Assembly (NCBI GenBank): GCA_002937815.1
Contig: PTKQ01000022.1
Location: forward strand, 1-6,596
DNA from: Alphaproteobacteria bacterium MarineAlpha6_Bin2
GTDB taxonomy: Bacteria > Pseudomonadota > Alphaproteobacteria > GCA-002720895
Direction: 5' to 3'
Length of the DNA stretch: 6,596 bases
This document shows positions 1-6,552 of the stretch, piece after piece (the first letter of the stretch is position 1; the number at the start of each line of letters is the position of its first letter). The notes under the pieces are model-generated. The model was not told the DNA's origin, ran no database searches, and saw only the letters and a list, made by a program, of their open reading frames with translations. The position numbers were made by a program, and so were the translations under genes.

Positions 1-221
1 TTAAATTACAAAAGAATAATATGCCTAAATACAAAATTATTAGAGAAAAAATGGCGACATTTGTACAAAGTCCTGAAGAAATTTTTAAAAAACCAAAAAT
101 GCTCACAAATTATTCGAATATTTTTCTAGCAGGAGACTGGGTTGATAATGGATTTCCTGCAACTATAGAAGGAGCGATAACATCTGGGTATAATGTTGCT
201 CATCATATAAACAAAATATAA
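1..221 (+). CDS. hpnE: HpnE, squalene-forming FAD-dependent oxidoreductase, C-terminal fragment (5' end outside window)
   Basis: Only the last 72 codons are present. The frame is open to the left edge (first whole codon at base 3), so the ATG at 21 is probably an internal methionine and not the start. The family is usually a little over 400 residues. HpnE is a flavin enzyme related to phytoene desaturases that, in the HpnC-HpnD-HpnE route, reduces hydroxysqualene to squalene. What is visible is the characteristic C-terminal segment: an REK-ATF stretch, then FLAGDW, then GFPATIEGAITSG. The last two form the FAD-contacting end of amine-oxidase-like folds and are close to the HpnE pattern (LAGDWTDTGLPATIEGAIRSG). 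The stop codon TAA is followed at once by the ATG of the cyclase gene, so the two are very likely co-transcribed and translationally coupled. A carotenoid desaturase is the main alternative, but the sequence and the neighbouring cyclase favour HpnE. hpnC and hpnD would be expected to the left. Confidence 0.88.
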   Translation, partial: KLQKNNMPKYKIIREKMATFVQSPEEIFKKPKMLTNYSNIFLAGDWVDNGFPATIEGAITSGYNVAHHINKI

Positions 222-2108
222 ATGGAAATAAATAATATTTTAAATCATTCTAAAAAAGTCTTAATCAATAATCAAAAAAGAGATGGGCATTGGGTTTATG
301 AATTAGAAGCAGATACGACAATTCCTTCTGAATATATTTTAATGAATCATTTTTTAGGTATAAAAGAAAAAAATTTTGAAAAAAAAATAGCCGTTTATTT
401 AAAAATGGAACAAAACTCTGATGGTGGTTGGCCGTTATTTCGGAAAGGAAAGTCTAACATCAGCACCAGTGTAAAAGCATATTATGCTCTAAAACTAATA
501 GGTGAAAAACAAAATGCTCCACATATGGTAAAAGCCAAAAAAAAAATACTCGATTTAGGAGGTGCTGATAATTGTAATGTTTTTACCAAAATAAGTTTAG
601 CTTTGTTTAAACAAGTTTCCTGGAAAAAAATTCCTATAATGCCCATAGAAATTATGTCACTTCCAGATTGGTTTCCGTTTCATATTAGTAAAATCTCTTA
701 CTGGTCAAGAACTGTGGTTGTTCCTTTATTAATTATAATGGACAAAAAACCAGAAGCAAAAAATCCAAATAAAGTTTTCATTGATGAGCTTTTTACAAAA
801 AATAAAAGTCCTAAAATTAATCATGGAAAAGACTCTTTTTTTTATTTTTATTTATTTTCATTGATTGATAAAATTCTAAAAATTCTTGAGCCTTTTTTTC
901 CGAAAAAGTTAAAAAATAAATCAATTAATCTTGCAAAAAATTTTATTTTAGAACGTCTCAATGGAATACATGGCCTTGGTGCAATTTTTCCGGCAATGAC
1001 AAATTGTACACTTGCTCTTTATTTATTAGACTTAAAAAAAGAATATAACGTTGCGAAAAATTCCGTAAAAAACTTAATCACTCATAAAAAAGATTGTATT
1101 TATTGTCAGCCCTGTTTTTCACCTGTATGGGATACAGCCTTAAACGGATATTCGCTTTTAGAAACAGGACTTACATTAAAAGATAGTTCAATACAAAAAG
1201 CATGTAAGTGGCTAGAAAAAAAACAAATTTTAAATGTTAAGGGTGATTGGGCTCTAAAAAATAAAGATCTGTTACCAGGCGGGTGGGCATTTCAATACAA
1301 AAATGATTTCTATCCAGACGTTGATGATACAGCAGTAGCAGCAATGTTTTTAGATCACGCTGGACACCAAAACAAAAAAATAATAGAGAGAGCCTGTAGC
1401 TGGATTATTGGAATGCAATCAAAAAACGGGGGATGGGGTTCTTTTGATAAAGATAATACCTATTATTATTTAAATAATATACCTTTTGCTGATCACGGCG
1501 CCTTATTAGATCCTCCCACTGCTGATGTAACAGCACGGTGTATATGTATGTTAAGTCAAATTGACAAAAAAAAATATCAAAATGAAATTAAAAAAGGTGT
1601 TAATTTTTTAAAAAATGAACAAGAGGAAAACGGATCATGGTTTGGTAGATGGGGAACAAATTATATTTATGGCACTTGGTCTGCTTTACATGCATTAAAA
1701 GCAGCAGGAGAAAATATGGAAGCAGATTACATAAAAAAAACAATACTCTGGATAAAAAACAAACAAAACAATGATGGAGGATGGGGAGAGGATTGCGCGA
1801 CTTATTGGAAAGAAAAAAAAAATATGACGTCTATTGAAAGCATGCCAAGTCAAACAGCGTGGGCTATTTTAAGTTTACTTACAACAGAAAATATTAACGA
1901 CTCTTCCTTAACAAAGGGTATTAATTTTTTAACAAAAAATTTTAATAAGAAAACATTATGGAAAGAAAATCATTTTAATGCAGTAGGATTTCCTAAAGCT
2001 TTTTATATTACCTATCATGGATATTCAAAATATTTTCCAAACTGGGCACTTTCAAGATACCAAAACTTAAAAAAAGGAAAAAAATCAAATAGAATTCTAG
2101 GATTATAA
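222..2108 (+). CDS. shc: Squalene-hopene cyclase (HpnF)
   Basis: This 628-residue protein is full length for the family (about 630-660). It cyclises squalene to hopene and hopanol at the inner face of the cytoplasmic membrane as a monotopic enzyme. The catalytic motif DVDDTA is at residues 366-371; Asp368 matches the proton-donating Asp376 of the Alicyclobacillus enzyme, preceded by PGGWAFQY. Five QW repeats of the QxxxGxW type are visible, starting at Q18, Q64, Q399, Q467 and Q515, plus a longer variant around Q335-W343. These repeats stabilise the alpha-barrel fold. Also present are the WFPFHISKISYWSRT segment, CQPCFSPVWDTAL, and the C-terminal GFPKAFYITYHGYSKYFP block. The start is well placed: QKRDGHW at 18-24 lies where family members begin, and the ATG abuts the hpnE stop. 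No Shine-Dalgarno site is seen, so translation probably depends on coupling. The gene is lysine- and asparagine-rich, as expected at this base composition, and has A runs of up to 10 bases without a break in frame. No key residue is missing. Confidence 0.97.
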   Translation: MEINNILNHSKKVLINNQKRDGHWVYELEADTTIPSEYILMNHFLGIKEKNFEKKIAVYLKMEQNSDGGWPLFRKGKSNISTSVKAYYALKLIGEKQNAPHMVKAKKKILDLGGADNCNVFTKISLALFKQVSWKKIPIMPIEIMSLPDWFPFHISKISYWSRTVVVPLLIIMDKKPEAKNPNKVFIDELFTKNKSPKINHGKDSFFYFYLFSLIDKILKILEPFFPKKLKNKSINLAKNFILERLNGIHGLGAIFPAMTNCTLALYLLDLKKEYNVAKNSVKNLITHKKDCIYCQPCFSPVWDTALNGYSLLETGLTLKDSSIQKACKWLEKKQILNVKGDWALKNKDLLPGGWAFQYKNDFYPDVDDTAVAAMFLDHAGHQNKKIIERACSWIIGMQSKNGGWGSFDKDNTYYYLNNIPFADHGALLDPPTADVTARCICMLSQIDKKKYQNEIKKGVNFLKNEQEENGSWFGRWGTNYIYGTWSALHALKAAGENMEADYIKKTILWIKNKQNNDGGWGEDCATYWKEKKNMTSIESMPSQTAWAILSLLTTENINDSSLTKGINFLTKNFNKKTLWKENHFNAVGFPKAFYITYHGYSKYFPNWALSRYQNLKKGKKSNRILGL

Positions 2109-2174
2109 AAACCAAAACTCGTACATAAATAACAAAAAAAAAATTAATGAAATTAAAACTTTTATTTTTTCTTA

Positions 2175-2183
2175 TGGTACAAT
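2175..2183 (+). promoter_or_regulatory. Candidate extended -10 promoter element for metZ (TGGTACAAT)
   Basis: TG-N-TACAAT matches an extended -10 element for the housekeeping sigma factor, with one mismatch to TATAAT. No convincing -35 hexamer lies at 16-18 bases upstream, which an extended -10 can tolerate. A start of transcription near 2190 would leave a leader of only about 18 bases before the metZ ATG. By my reading the same TGNTACAAT pattern occurs only once more in the window, upstream of ispH. This is inferred from sequence only. Confidence 0.5.
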
Positions 2184-2188
2184 TGAAG

Positions 2189-2200
2189 ATTACAAGTAAT
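2189..2200. repeat. Short inverted repeat between the metZ -10 element and the metZ start
   Basis: ATTAC-AA-GTAAT is a perfect 5+5 inverted repeat with a 2-base centre. The loop is too tight for a stable RNA hairpin, so a DNA operator overlapping the predicted transcription start is more likely than a terminator or RNA switch. Short AT-rich palindromes are common by chance at this base composition, so the call is tentative. Confidence 0.25.
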
Positions 2201-2207
2201 TATAAAA

Positions 2208-3380
2208 ATGAAGAAAAAAAAGCAAACTGAATTCATACACAATGGATATAAAAGAAGCTCAATTCAAGAAACCTCACTACCTTTGTATCTGACATCCGGT
2301 TATGTTTATCCAAGTGCTGAAGAAGCTGAGCTTGTATTTGATGAAAAAATCCATCGATATCAGTATTCTAGATTTGACAATCCTACAGTTAATCAATTAG
2401 AAAAAAAGTTTGCTTTACTTGAAGGCGCTGAATCCTGCAAAGCCTTTTCTTCTGGTATGTCTGCAGTATTTGCATCTTTTATGTGCCAGGTAAAAAAAGG
2501 AGATAGAGTTGTAGCGGCACGAGCACTTTTTGGATCATGTTATAATATAATTAAAGATATTTTACCAAAATACGGTGTTGAAGTTATTTTCGTTGATGGA
2601 AAAAGTCTAAAGCAATGGGAAAAAGCCATAAATAAAAAAACTAAATGTATTTTTTTTGAATCACCATCCAATCCCACGCTTGAAATTGTAGATATTGCAT
2701 CAGTCGCAAGAATAGCTCATAAATATAATGCAAAAGTTATTGTGGATAATGTTTTAGCATCCTCTATATTACAAACGCCCCTACATTATGGTGCTGACAT
2801 CACTGTTTATTCAACTACAAAGCATATTGATGGTCATGGTAGAACATTGGGTGGGTTATTACTCTCAACCCAAAAGTTTTATGAAGAAAAACTTAAATTT
2901 TTCTATCGTAATACCGGGCCAACGATGGATGCATTTACTGCATGGATATTATTAAAAAGTTTAGAAACATATCCACTACGAATGGAACAACACTGTAAAA
3001 ATGCTAACAGAGTAGCATTTTTTTTGGAACAACATCCAAAGATACAAAAAATTATTTTTCCAGGACATGCTAATCACCCTCAAAGAACATTGATTCAAAA
3101 GCAAATGAGTGGCCCGGGAAATATGATAAGCTTTTATATAAAAGGAGGTAAAAATAAAACTTTTAAATTTTTAAAAAATCTTTCAATCATAAAAATTTCA
3201 AATAATCTAGGTGATACAAGAAGTTTAATTATTCATCCCGCAACAACAACTCACAAAAAAATTACAAGCAAAGATAAAAATTTTTTAGGTATCAATGATA
3301 ATCTAGTGAGATTGTCAATTGGATTGGAAGATAATGAAGATATTGTTGATGATTTAAATTCTGCTTTAAAAAAAATTTAA
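2208..3380 (+). CDS. metZ: O-succinylhomoserine sulfhydrylase, PLP-dependent (MetZ type)
   Basis: This 390-residue protein belongs to the Cys/Met metabolism PLP enzymes (cystathionine gamma-synthase superfamily) and is full length for MetZ (about 390-400). MetZ makes homocysteine from O-succinylhomoserine and sulfide in the cytosol, the direct sulfhydrylation route to methionine. The PLP-binding lysine is K205 in the motif STTKHIDGHGR; the KHIDGxGR form is typical of MetZ. Other family blocks are YSRFDNPTVNQLE near residue 50, SSGMSAVFA near 82, ESPSNPTLE near 150, IVDNVLA near 178, and the C-terminal SNNLGDTRSLIIHPATTTHK with RLSIGLED. MetB, MetY and methionine gamma-lyase are relatives, but the detailed motifs favour MetZ. 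Whether it prefers succinyl- or acetyl-homoserine cannot be read from sequence. It follows shc on the same strand after 99 bases, with a candidate promoter of its own. The ATG start has no Shine-Dalgarno site, but homology begins within about 10 residues (FIHNGYKR). Confidence 0.92.
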   Translation: MKKKKQTEFIHNGYKRSSIQETSLPLYLTSGYVYPSAEEAELVFDEKIHRYQYSRFDNPTVNQLEKKFALLEGAESCKAFSSGMSAVFASFMCQVKKGDRVVAARALFGSCYNIIKDILPKYGVEVIFVDGKSLKQWEKAINKKTKCIFFESPSNPTLEIVDIASVARIAHKYNAKVIVDNVLASSILQTPLHYGADITVYSTTKHIDGHGRTLGGLLLSTQKFYEEKLKFFYRNTGPTMDAFTAWILLKSLETYPLRMEQHCKNANRVAFFLEQHPKIQKIIFPGHANHPQRTLIQKQMSGPGNMISFYIKGGKNKTFKFLKNLSIIKISNNLGDTRSLIIHPATTTHKKITSKDKNFLGINDNLVRLSIGLEDNEDIVDDLNSALKKI

Positions 3381-3389
3381 GTTGTATTT

Positions 3390-3415
3390 AAAAAAACTAG
3401 ATTCTTTTTTTTTTT
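3390..3415. terminator. Possible bidirectional terminator between converging metZ and hpnH
   Basis: A run of 7 A (3390-3396) and a run of 11 T (3405-3415) flank CTAGATTC, so either strand could form an A:U-only stem-loop ending in a U tract. The T run reaches into the hpnH stop codon (3414-3416). The stem has no G:C pairs and would be weak, and such tracts are common here. The call rests mainly on its position between two converging genes. Confidence 0.35.
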
Positions 3416-4553
3416 ATTGATATGTTGCTTGTTTTTGAGTTTTTTCTTCTTTAATTTTTTTTACTGTTTCCTCAACTTGTTTTTCAAAAATGTACTTTGC
3501 TGGTCTTTGATTATTTAAAGGAATATCGGGCACCATATCACCTTCTGTTTTTGGTCCTAATAAAGCAACTTTTAAAGCTTTAAGAGGATGTTTTATAGTG
3601 TCTTCTGCCGCTGTTGGCTCGTATCCACAATGAACCATACAATTGGCGCATTTTTCATAATTACCTGTTCCATATTTATCCCATTCTGTTGTATTTATTA
3701 ATTCATCAAAAGTTTTGGTGTATCCTTCTCCAAGTAAATAACAGGGTTTTTGCCATCCAAAAATATTGCGCGTTGGATTACCCCAAGGAGTACACTTGTA
3801 CTTTTGATTACCTGCAAGAAAGTCCAAAAACAGGGATGATTGACTGAAGGACCATTTTTTTCCCTTTCCTAATTTAAAAATATTTCTAAATAAATTTTTG
3901 GTTTTTTTTCTCTTTAAAAAATTTTTCTGATCAGGAGCTCTTTCATATGCATATCCAGGCGACACTGTAATACCATCAACACCAAGCTCTGTTACAAAAT
4001 CAAAAAATTTTGCTGTTCTTTTTGGAGTCATTTGATGAAACAAAGTGCAATTAACATTTACTCGAAACCCTTTTTGTTTTACAACTTTAATAGCTTGGAC
4101 AACCTTATCATAAACACCTTCGCTACAAACTGAGTGGTCATGTTCTTTTTTTAAACCATCTAGATGAATAGAAAATGTTAAATATTTTGAAGGTTTAAAT
4201 AAATGCAATTTTTTTTCTAGCAATAAAGCATTAGTACATAGATAAACAAATTTACCTTTATCGATAATACCTTGAACAATTTCACCTATTTCATTATGAA
4301 CTAAAGGTTCTCCTCCAGGAATGGATACAATGGGCACACCACATTCATCAACTGCTCGAAGACAATCTTTCACAGACATTCTTTTATTTAAAATTTCATC
4401 AGGATAATCAATTTTTCCACATCCAGCACATGTAAGATTGCATCTAAATAAAGGTTCAAGCATCAAAACTAAAGGATACTTTTTGTTTCCTTTAATTTTT
4501 TGCTGTAATATATATTTAGCAACTTTGATTTTTTGAAGTAAAGGTATTCCCAT
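3414..4553 (-). CDS. hpnH: Adenosylhopane synthase HpnH (radical SAM)
   Basis: This 379-residue radical SAM enzyme adds the 5'-deoxyadenosyl group of SAM to the hopene side chain, giving adenosylhopane, the first committed intermediate of C35 bacteriohopanepolyols. The [4Fe-4S] motif is C38-xxx-C42-xx-C45, within PLFRCNLTCAGCGKIDYP. The SAM-binding GGEP is at 80-83 and SIHLDG at 128-133. Cys106 (in YLCTNALLL) falls at the position reported, as I recall from Zymomonas HpnH studies, to reduce the product radical and set stereochemistry; I checked this codon (TGT). The C-terminal third carries conserved cysteines (YKCTPWGNP, KPCYLLGEGY, CANCMVHCGYEPTA) typical of HpnH, followed by a charged lysine- and glutamate-rich tail. 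The ATG lies 5 bases after the ispH stop without a clear Shine-Dalgarno site, so translation is probably coupled to ispH. The N-terminus matches family members (VPLLQ start), supporting this start. It is the last gene of the minus-strand arm. Confidence 0.96.
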   Translation of the reverse strand: MGIPLLQKIKVAKYILQQKIKGNKKYPLVLMLEPLFRCNLTCAGCGKIDYPDEILNKRMSVKDCLRAVDECGVPIVSIPGGEPLVHNEIGEIVQGIIDKGKFVYLCTNALLLEKKLHLFKPSKYLTFSIHLDGLKKEHDHSVCSEGVYDKVVQAIKVVKQKGFRVNVNCTLFHQMTPKRTAKFFDFVTELGVDGITVSPGYAYERAPDQKNFLKRKKTKNLFRNIFKLGKGKKWSFSQSSLFLDFLAGNQKYKCTPWGNPTRNIFGWQKPCYLLGEGYTKTFDELINTTEWDKYGTGNYEKCANCMVHCGYEPTAAEDTIKHPLKALKVALLGPKTEGDMVPDIPLNNQRPAKYIFEKQVEETVKKIKEEKTQKQATYQ

Positions 4554-4558
4554 TTTTT

Positions 4559-5509
4559 TTAAGCTATTAATTCACTTTTATCTTTTTTATATCTTATGCC
4601 AGCTGGTAATTTAAATTCAACTTTTTCTTCTATTCCATCCATAACTTGAACATCTGATTTTTCAACTTTTTTTAATTCTTCTACTACTTCCATAACAACT
4701 GTTTCCGGTGCTGAAGCACCAGCGGTTATTCCTACTGTCTTTACATTTTTTAACCAATTTTTATTTATATCAGAAGGACCATCAATTAAATAACTTGGTA
4801 TTTTCATTTCTCTACCAATCTCTTCTAATCTATTTGAATTTGAACTGTTTTTTGAACCTACAACAAGAAGTAAATCAACATACTTGGCTAATTTTCTAAC
4901 AGCAACTTGTCTGTTAGTTGTTGCATAACAAATATCTTCCACGCCAGGGCCTATTATGTTTGGAAATTTTTTTTTTAATTCTTTAATAACATCTTTTGTA
5001 TCATCGACGCCTAATGTTGTTTGAGTTACATATGCTACTTTTTTTTTATTTTTTACTTTGAGATTTATTACATCTTCTCTCGTTGATACTAAATGGACAC
5101 CTCCAGGAATTCTTCCCTGAGTGCCTTCGACCTCTGGATGCCCTTCGTGACCAATAAGAATTATCTCGTATCCCTTTTTAGCATATTTTTTCCCTTGATT
5201 ATGTACTTTTAACACAAGCGGGCATGTTGCATCAAGAATGGGTAATTTTCTTTCTTTTGAATCCTCTTCCACTTTTCTTGATACTCCATGGGCACTAAAT
5301 ACAGTCACTGCCCCATTGGGTACTTTTTTAATCTCTTCAACAAAAATCGCCCCTTTTTCTTTTAAATCTTCAACAACTCTTTTATTGTGAACAATTTCAT
5401 GTTTCACATAAACTGGGGGACCATAAATTTTTAAAGCTTCTTCAACTATGTCTATCGCTCTATCCACTCCGGCACAAAAGCCTCTTGGCTGTGCTAAAAT
5501 AATTTTCAA
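4559..5509 (-). CDS. ispH: 4-hydroxy-3-methylbut-2-enyl diphosphate reductase (IspH/LytB)
   Basis: This 316-residue protein, normal for the family, is the cytosolic iron-sulfur enzyme that converts HMBPP to IPP and DMAPP, the last step of the MEP pathway. The three cluster-binding cysteines are C12 (PRGFCAGVDRAI), C96 (LDATCPLV) and C194 (EDICYATTNRQ). The active-site residues H41 (HEIVHN), H124 and E126 (HEGHPEVEGTQGR) are present, as are TQTTLGVDD and the SSNSNRL and AGASAPE loops that bind the diphosphate. The start is a TTG at 5509-5507. Known IspH proteins begin at exactly this point (M-x-I-L-L-A-x-PRGFCAG), and a purine-rich ribosome binding site lies 7 bases upstream. The ATG seven bases upstream of the TTG is followed at once by TAA and cannot be the start. 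The gene sits between hpnA (35-base gap) and hpnH (5-base gap), placing precursor supply in the hopanoid operon. No second ispH is visible here, so whether it serves all isoprenoid synthesis is unknown. Confidence 0.97.
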   Translation of the reverse strand: MKIILAQPRGFCAGVDRAIDIVEEALKIYGPPVYVKHEIVHNKRVVEDLKEKGAIFVEEIKKVPNGAVTVFSAHGVSRKVEEDSKERKLPILDATCPLVLKVHNQGKKYAKKGYEIILIGHEGHPEVEGTQGRIPGGVHLVSTREDVINLKVKNKKKVAYVTQTTLGVDDTKDVIKELKKKFPNIIGPGVEDICYATTNRQVAVRKLAKYVDLLLVVGSKNSSNSNRLEEIGREMKIPSYLIDGPSDINKNWLKNVKTVGITAGASAPETVVMEVVEELKKVEKSDVQVMDGIEEKVEFKLPAGIRYKKDKSELIA

Positions 5510-5516
5510 TTTACAT

Positions 5517-5525
5517 TCCCTTTCT
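5517..5525 (-). promoter_or_regulatory. Ribosome binding site fixing the TTG start of ispH
   Basis: On the minus strand AGAAAGGGA ends 7 bases before the TTG (5509), a normal Shine-Dalgarno spacing. It is the clearest such site in the window; shc, metZ and hpnH have none I can recognise and hpnA only a weak purine stretch. It supports the TTG as the true start. Confidence 0.6.
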
Positions 5526-5538
5526 ACAAATAACTATT

Positions 5539-5547
5539 ATTGTATCA
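5539..5547 (-). promoter_or_regulatory. Candidate internal extended -10 promoter for ispH-hpnH (TGATACAAT)
   Basis: Read on the minus strand, TGATACAAT is an extended -10 element whose TGA is also the hpnA stop codon. It has the same TGNTACAAT form as the element before metZ. Transcription would begin near 5532, leaving a leader of about 22 bases that contains the ribosome binding site of ispH. A TTGTAG about 19 bases upstream is only a poor -35. It would let ispH and hpnH be made independently of hpnA. Confidence 0.45.
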
Positions 5548-6552
5548 AACTAATTTGACATTTCTACAATATCCATTTTTAATATACCATTGAATTGCAT
5601 CCTTCAATGATTTTTTCGCAGTTTGAAATTTATAATGTAATTCTTTTTTAGCTTTTTCACTAGAAAAAAACATTTTTTTTTCAGCCATTCTAATCATGTC
5701 TACAGTTAACATTGGATTCTTTAAATTAAATATTCTTGCAAAAATTTCAAAAATGTAACCAAGAGGATACAAAGGTTTTTTTGGTAATTTAATTTTTGGG
5801 GGTTTATTACCGCATAATTTTGCAATGATTTCTAGTATTTCTTTAAAAGTAAGATTTTCACCGCCTAAAATATAACGCTCGCCAATTTTTCCTTTATTAA
5901 ATGCTTTAATATGACCTGCAGCAACATCTTCAACATGTACAATATTAAGTCCTGTATCCAAATACGCTGGTATTTTTTTCGATGCTGCATCTAAAACCAT
6001 TTTGCCTGTTGGTGTTGGTTTAATATCTCTGGGTCCAACTGGTGCTGCTGGATTAACGATTACAACTGGTAACTTTTTTTCTTTACAAAGTGATTGAACT
6101 TTCTGCTCAGCTAAAAATTTTGATTTTTTGTAATGTCCTATCATTTGTGTTATATCAACAGGGGTAGTTTCATTAGCAATATCTCCATTTTTAGGTTTAC
6201 CTAAAACTGCAACACTACTTGTATAAACGATTTTTTCTATTTCTAATCGAAGAGCTTCAAACATTAAATTATTAGTTCCCTCAACATTATTTTCATAAAT
6301 ATTCTTAGGTTTGGGTACCCATAACCTATAATCTGCCGCAACATGAAAAAGATATTTGCATCCTTTTAAAGCTCTACTAAGAGAATCTTTATCTTTTAAA
6401 TCTCCATAAACAATTTCAATATTAAGCCCCTTTAAATTTTGTAAATCACTTGAAGTTCTAACTAACGCTTTAACATTGTGACCATTATTTAAAAGCTCTC
6501 TTAAAACAGCGGCGCCGACAAATCCTGTTGCTCCTGTAATTAATGTTTTCAT
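5545..6552 (-). CDS. hpnA: Hopanoid-associated NAD(P)-dependent sugar epimerase/reductase-like protein HpnA
   Basis: This 335-residue extended short-chain dehydrogenase/reductase is about the usual length for HpnA. The dinucleotide-binding glycine motif GATGFVG is at residues 7-13 at the end of the first beta strand. The catalytic serine region is TSS at 111-113, and the YxxxK pair is Y141 and K145 (HYKKSK). Segments typical of HpnA include HVAADYRLWVP, NVEGTNNLM, VNPAAPVGPRDIKPTPTG, HVEDVAAGH and ERYILGGENLTF. HpnA is found repeatedly in hopanoid loci, but to my knowledge its substrate is not settled; a role in modifying the polar side chain or its sugar has been assumed from the family. Dihydroflavonol-reductase-like proteins are relatives and a common mis-annotation. 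It is the first visible gene of the minus-strand arm, 44 bases from the right edge. Those 44 bases are almost wholly A/T and show neither a strong Shine-Dalgarno site nor a promoter I would defend. It ends in TGA, whereas the other five genes end in TAA. Confidence 0.92.
   Translation of the reverse strand: MKTLITGATGFVGAAVLRELLNNGHNVKALVRTSSDLQNLKGLNIEIVYGDLKDKDSLSRALKGCKYLFHVAADYRLWVPKPKNIYENNVEGTNNLMFEALRLEIEKIVYTSSVAVLGKPKNGDIANETTPVDITQMIGHYKKSKFLAEQKVQSLCKEKKLPVVIVNPAAPVGPRDIKPTPTGKMVLDAASKKIPAYLDTGLNIVHVEDVAAGHIKAFNKGKIGERYILGGENLTFKEILEIIAKLCGNKPPKIKLPKKPLYPLGYIFEIFARIFNLKNPMLTVDMIRMAEKKMFFSSEKAKKELHYKFQTAKKSLKDAIQWYIKNGYCRNVKLV

Noticed and set aside
21..221. A free-standing 66-residue protein starting at the ATG at 21
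   Set aside because: The frame is open to the window edge and the sequence matches the C-terminus of HpnE, so it is a fragment of a longer gene, not a small protein.
2109..2207. SAM-responsive riboswitch (SAM-II or SAM-V type) before metZ
   Set aside because: These are known before methionine genes in alphaproteobacteria, so I looked. I found no convincing stem and pseudoknot pairing or conserved core, and the predicted transcript leader is too short. A covariance-model search would settle it.
3614..3847. Plus-strand 77-codon open frame
   Set aside because: It lies wholly antisense within the C-terminal coding part of hpnH, which has clear family motifs; the translated peptide has no recognisable features.
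4708..4899. Plus-strand 63-codon open frame
   Set aside because: It is antisense to the well-conserved C-terminal part of ispH and is a by-product of AT-rich, leucine-rich complement reading.
5514..5516. ATG as start codon of ispH
   Set aside because: It is followed immediately by TAA and is out of frame with IspH; homology begins exactly at the TTG.
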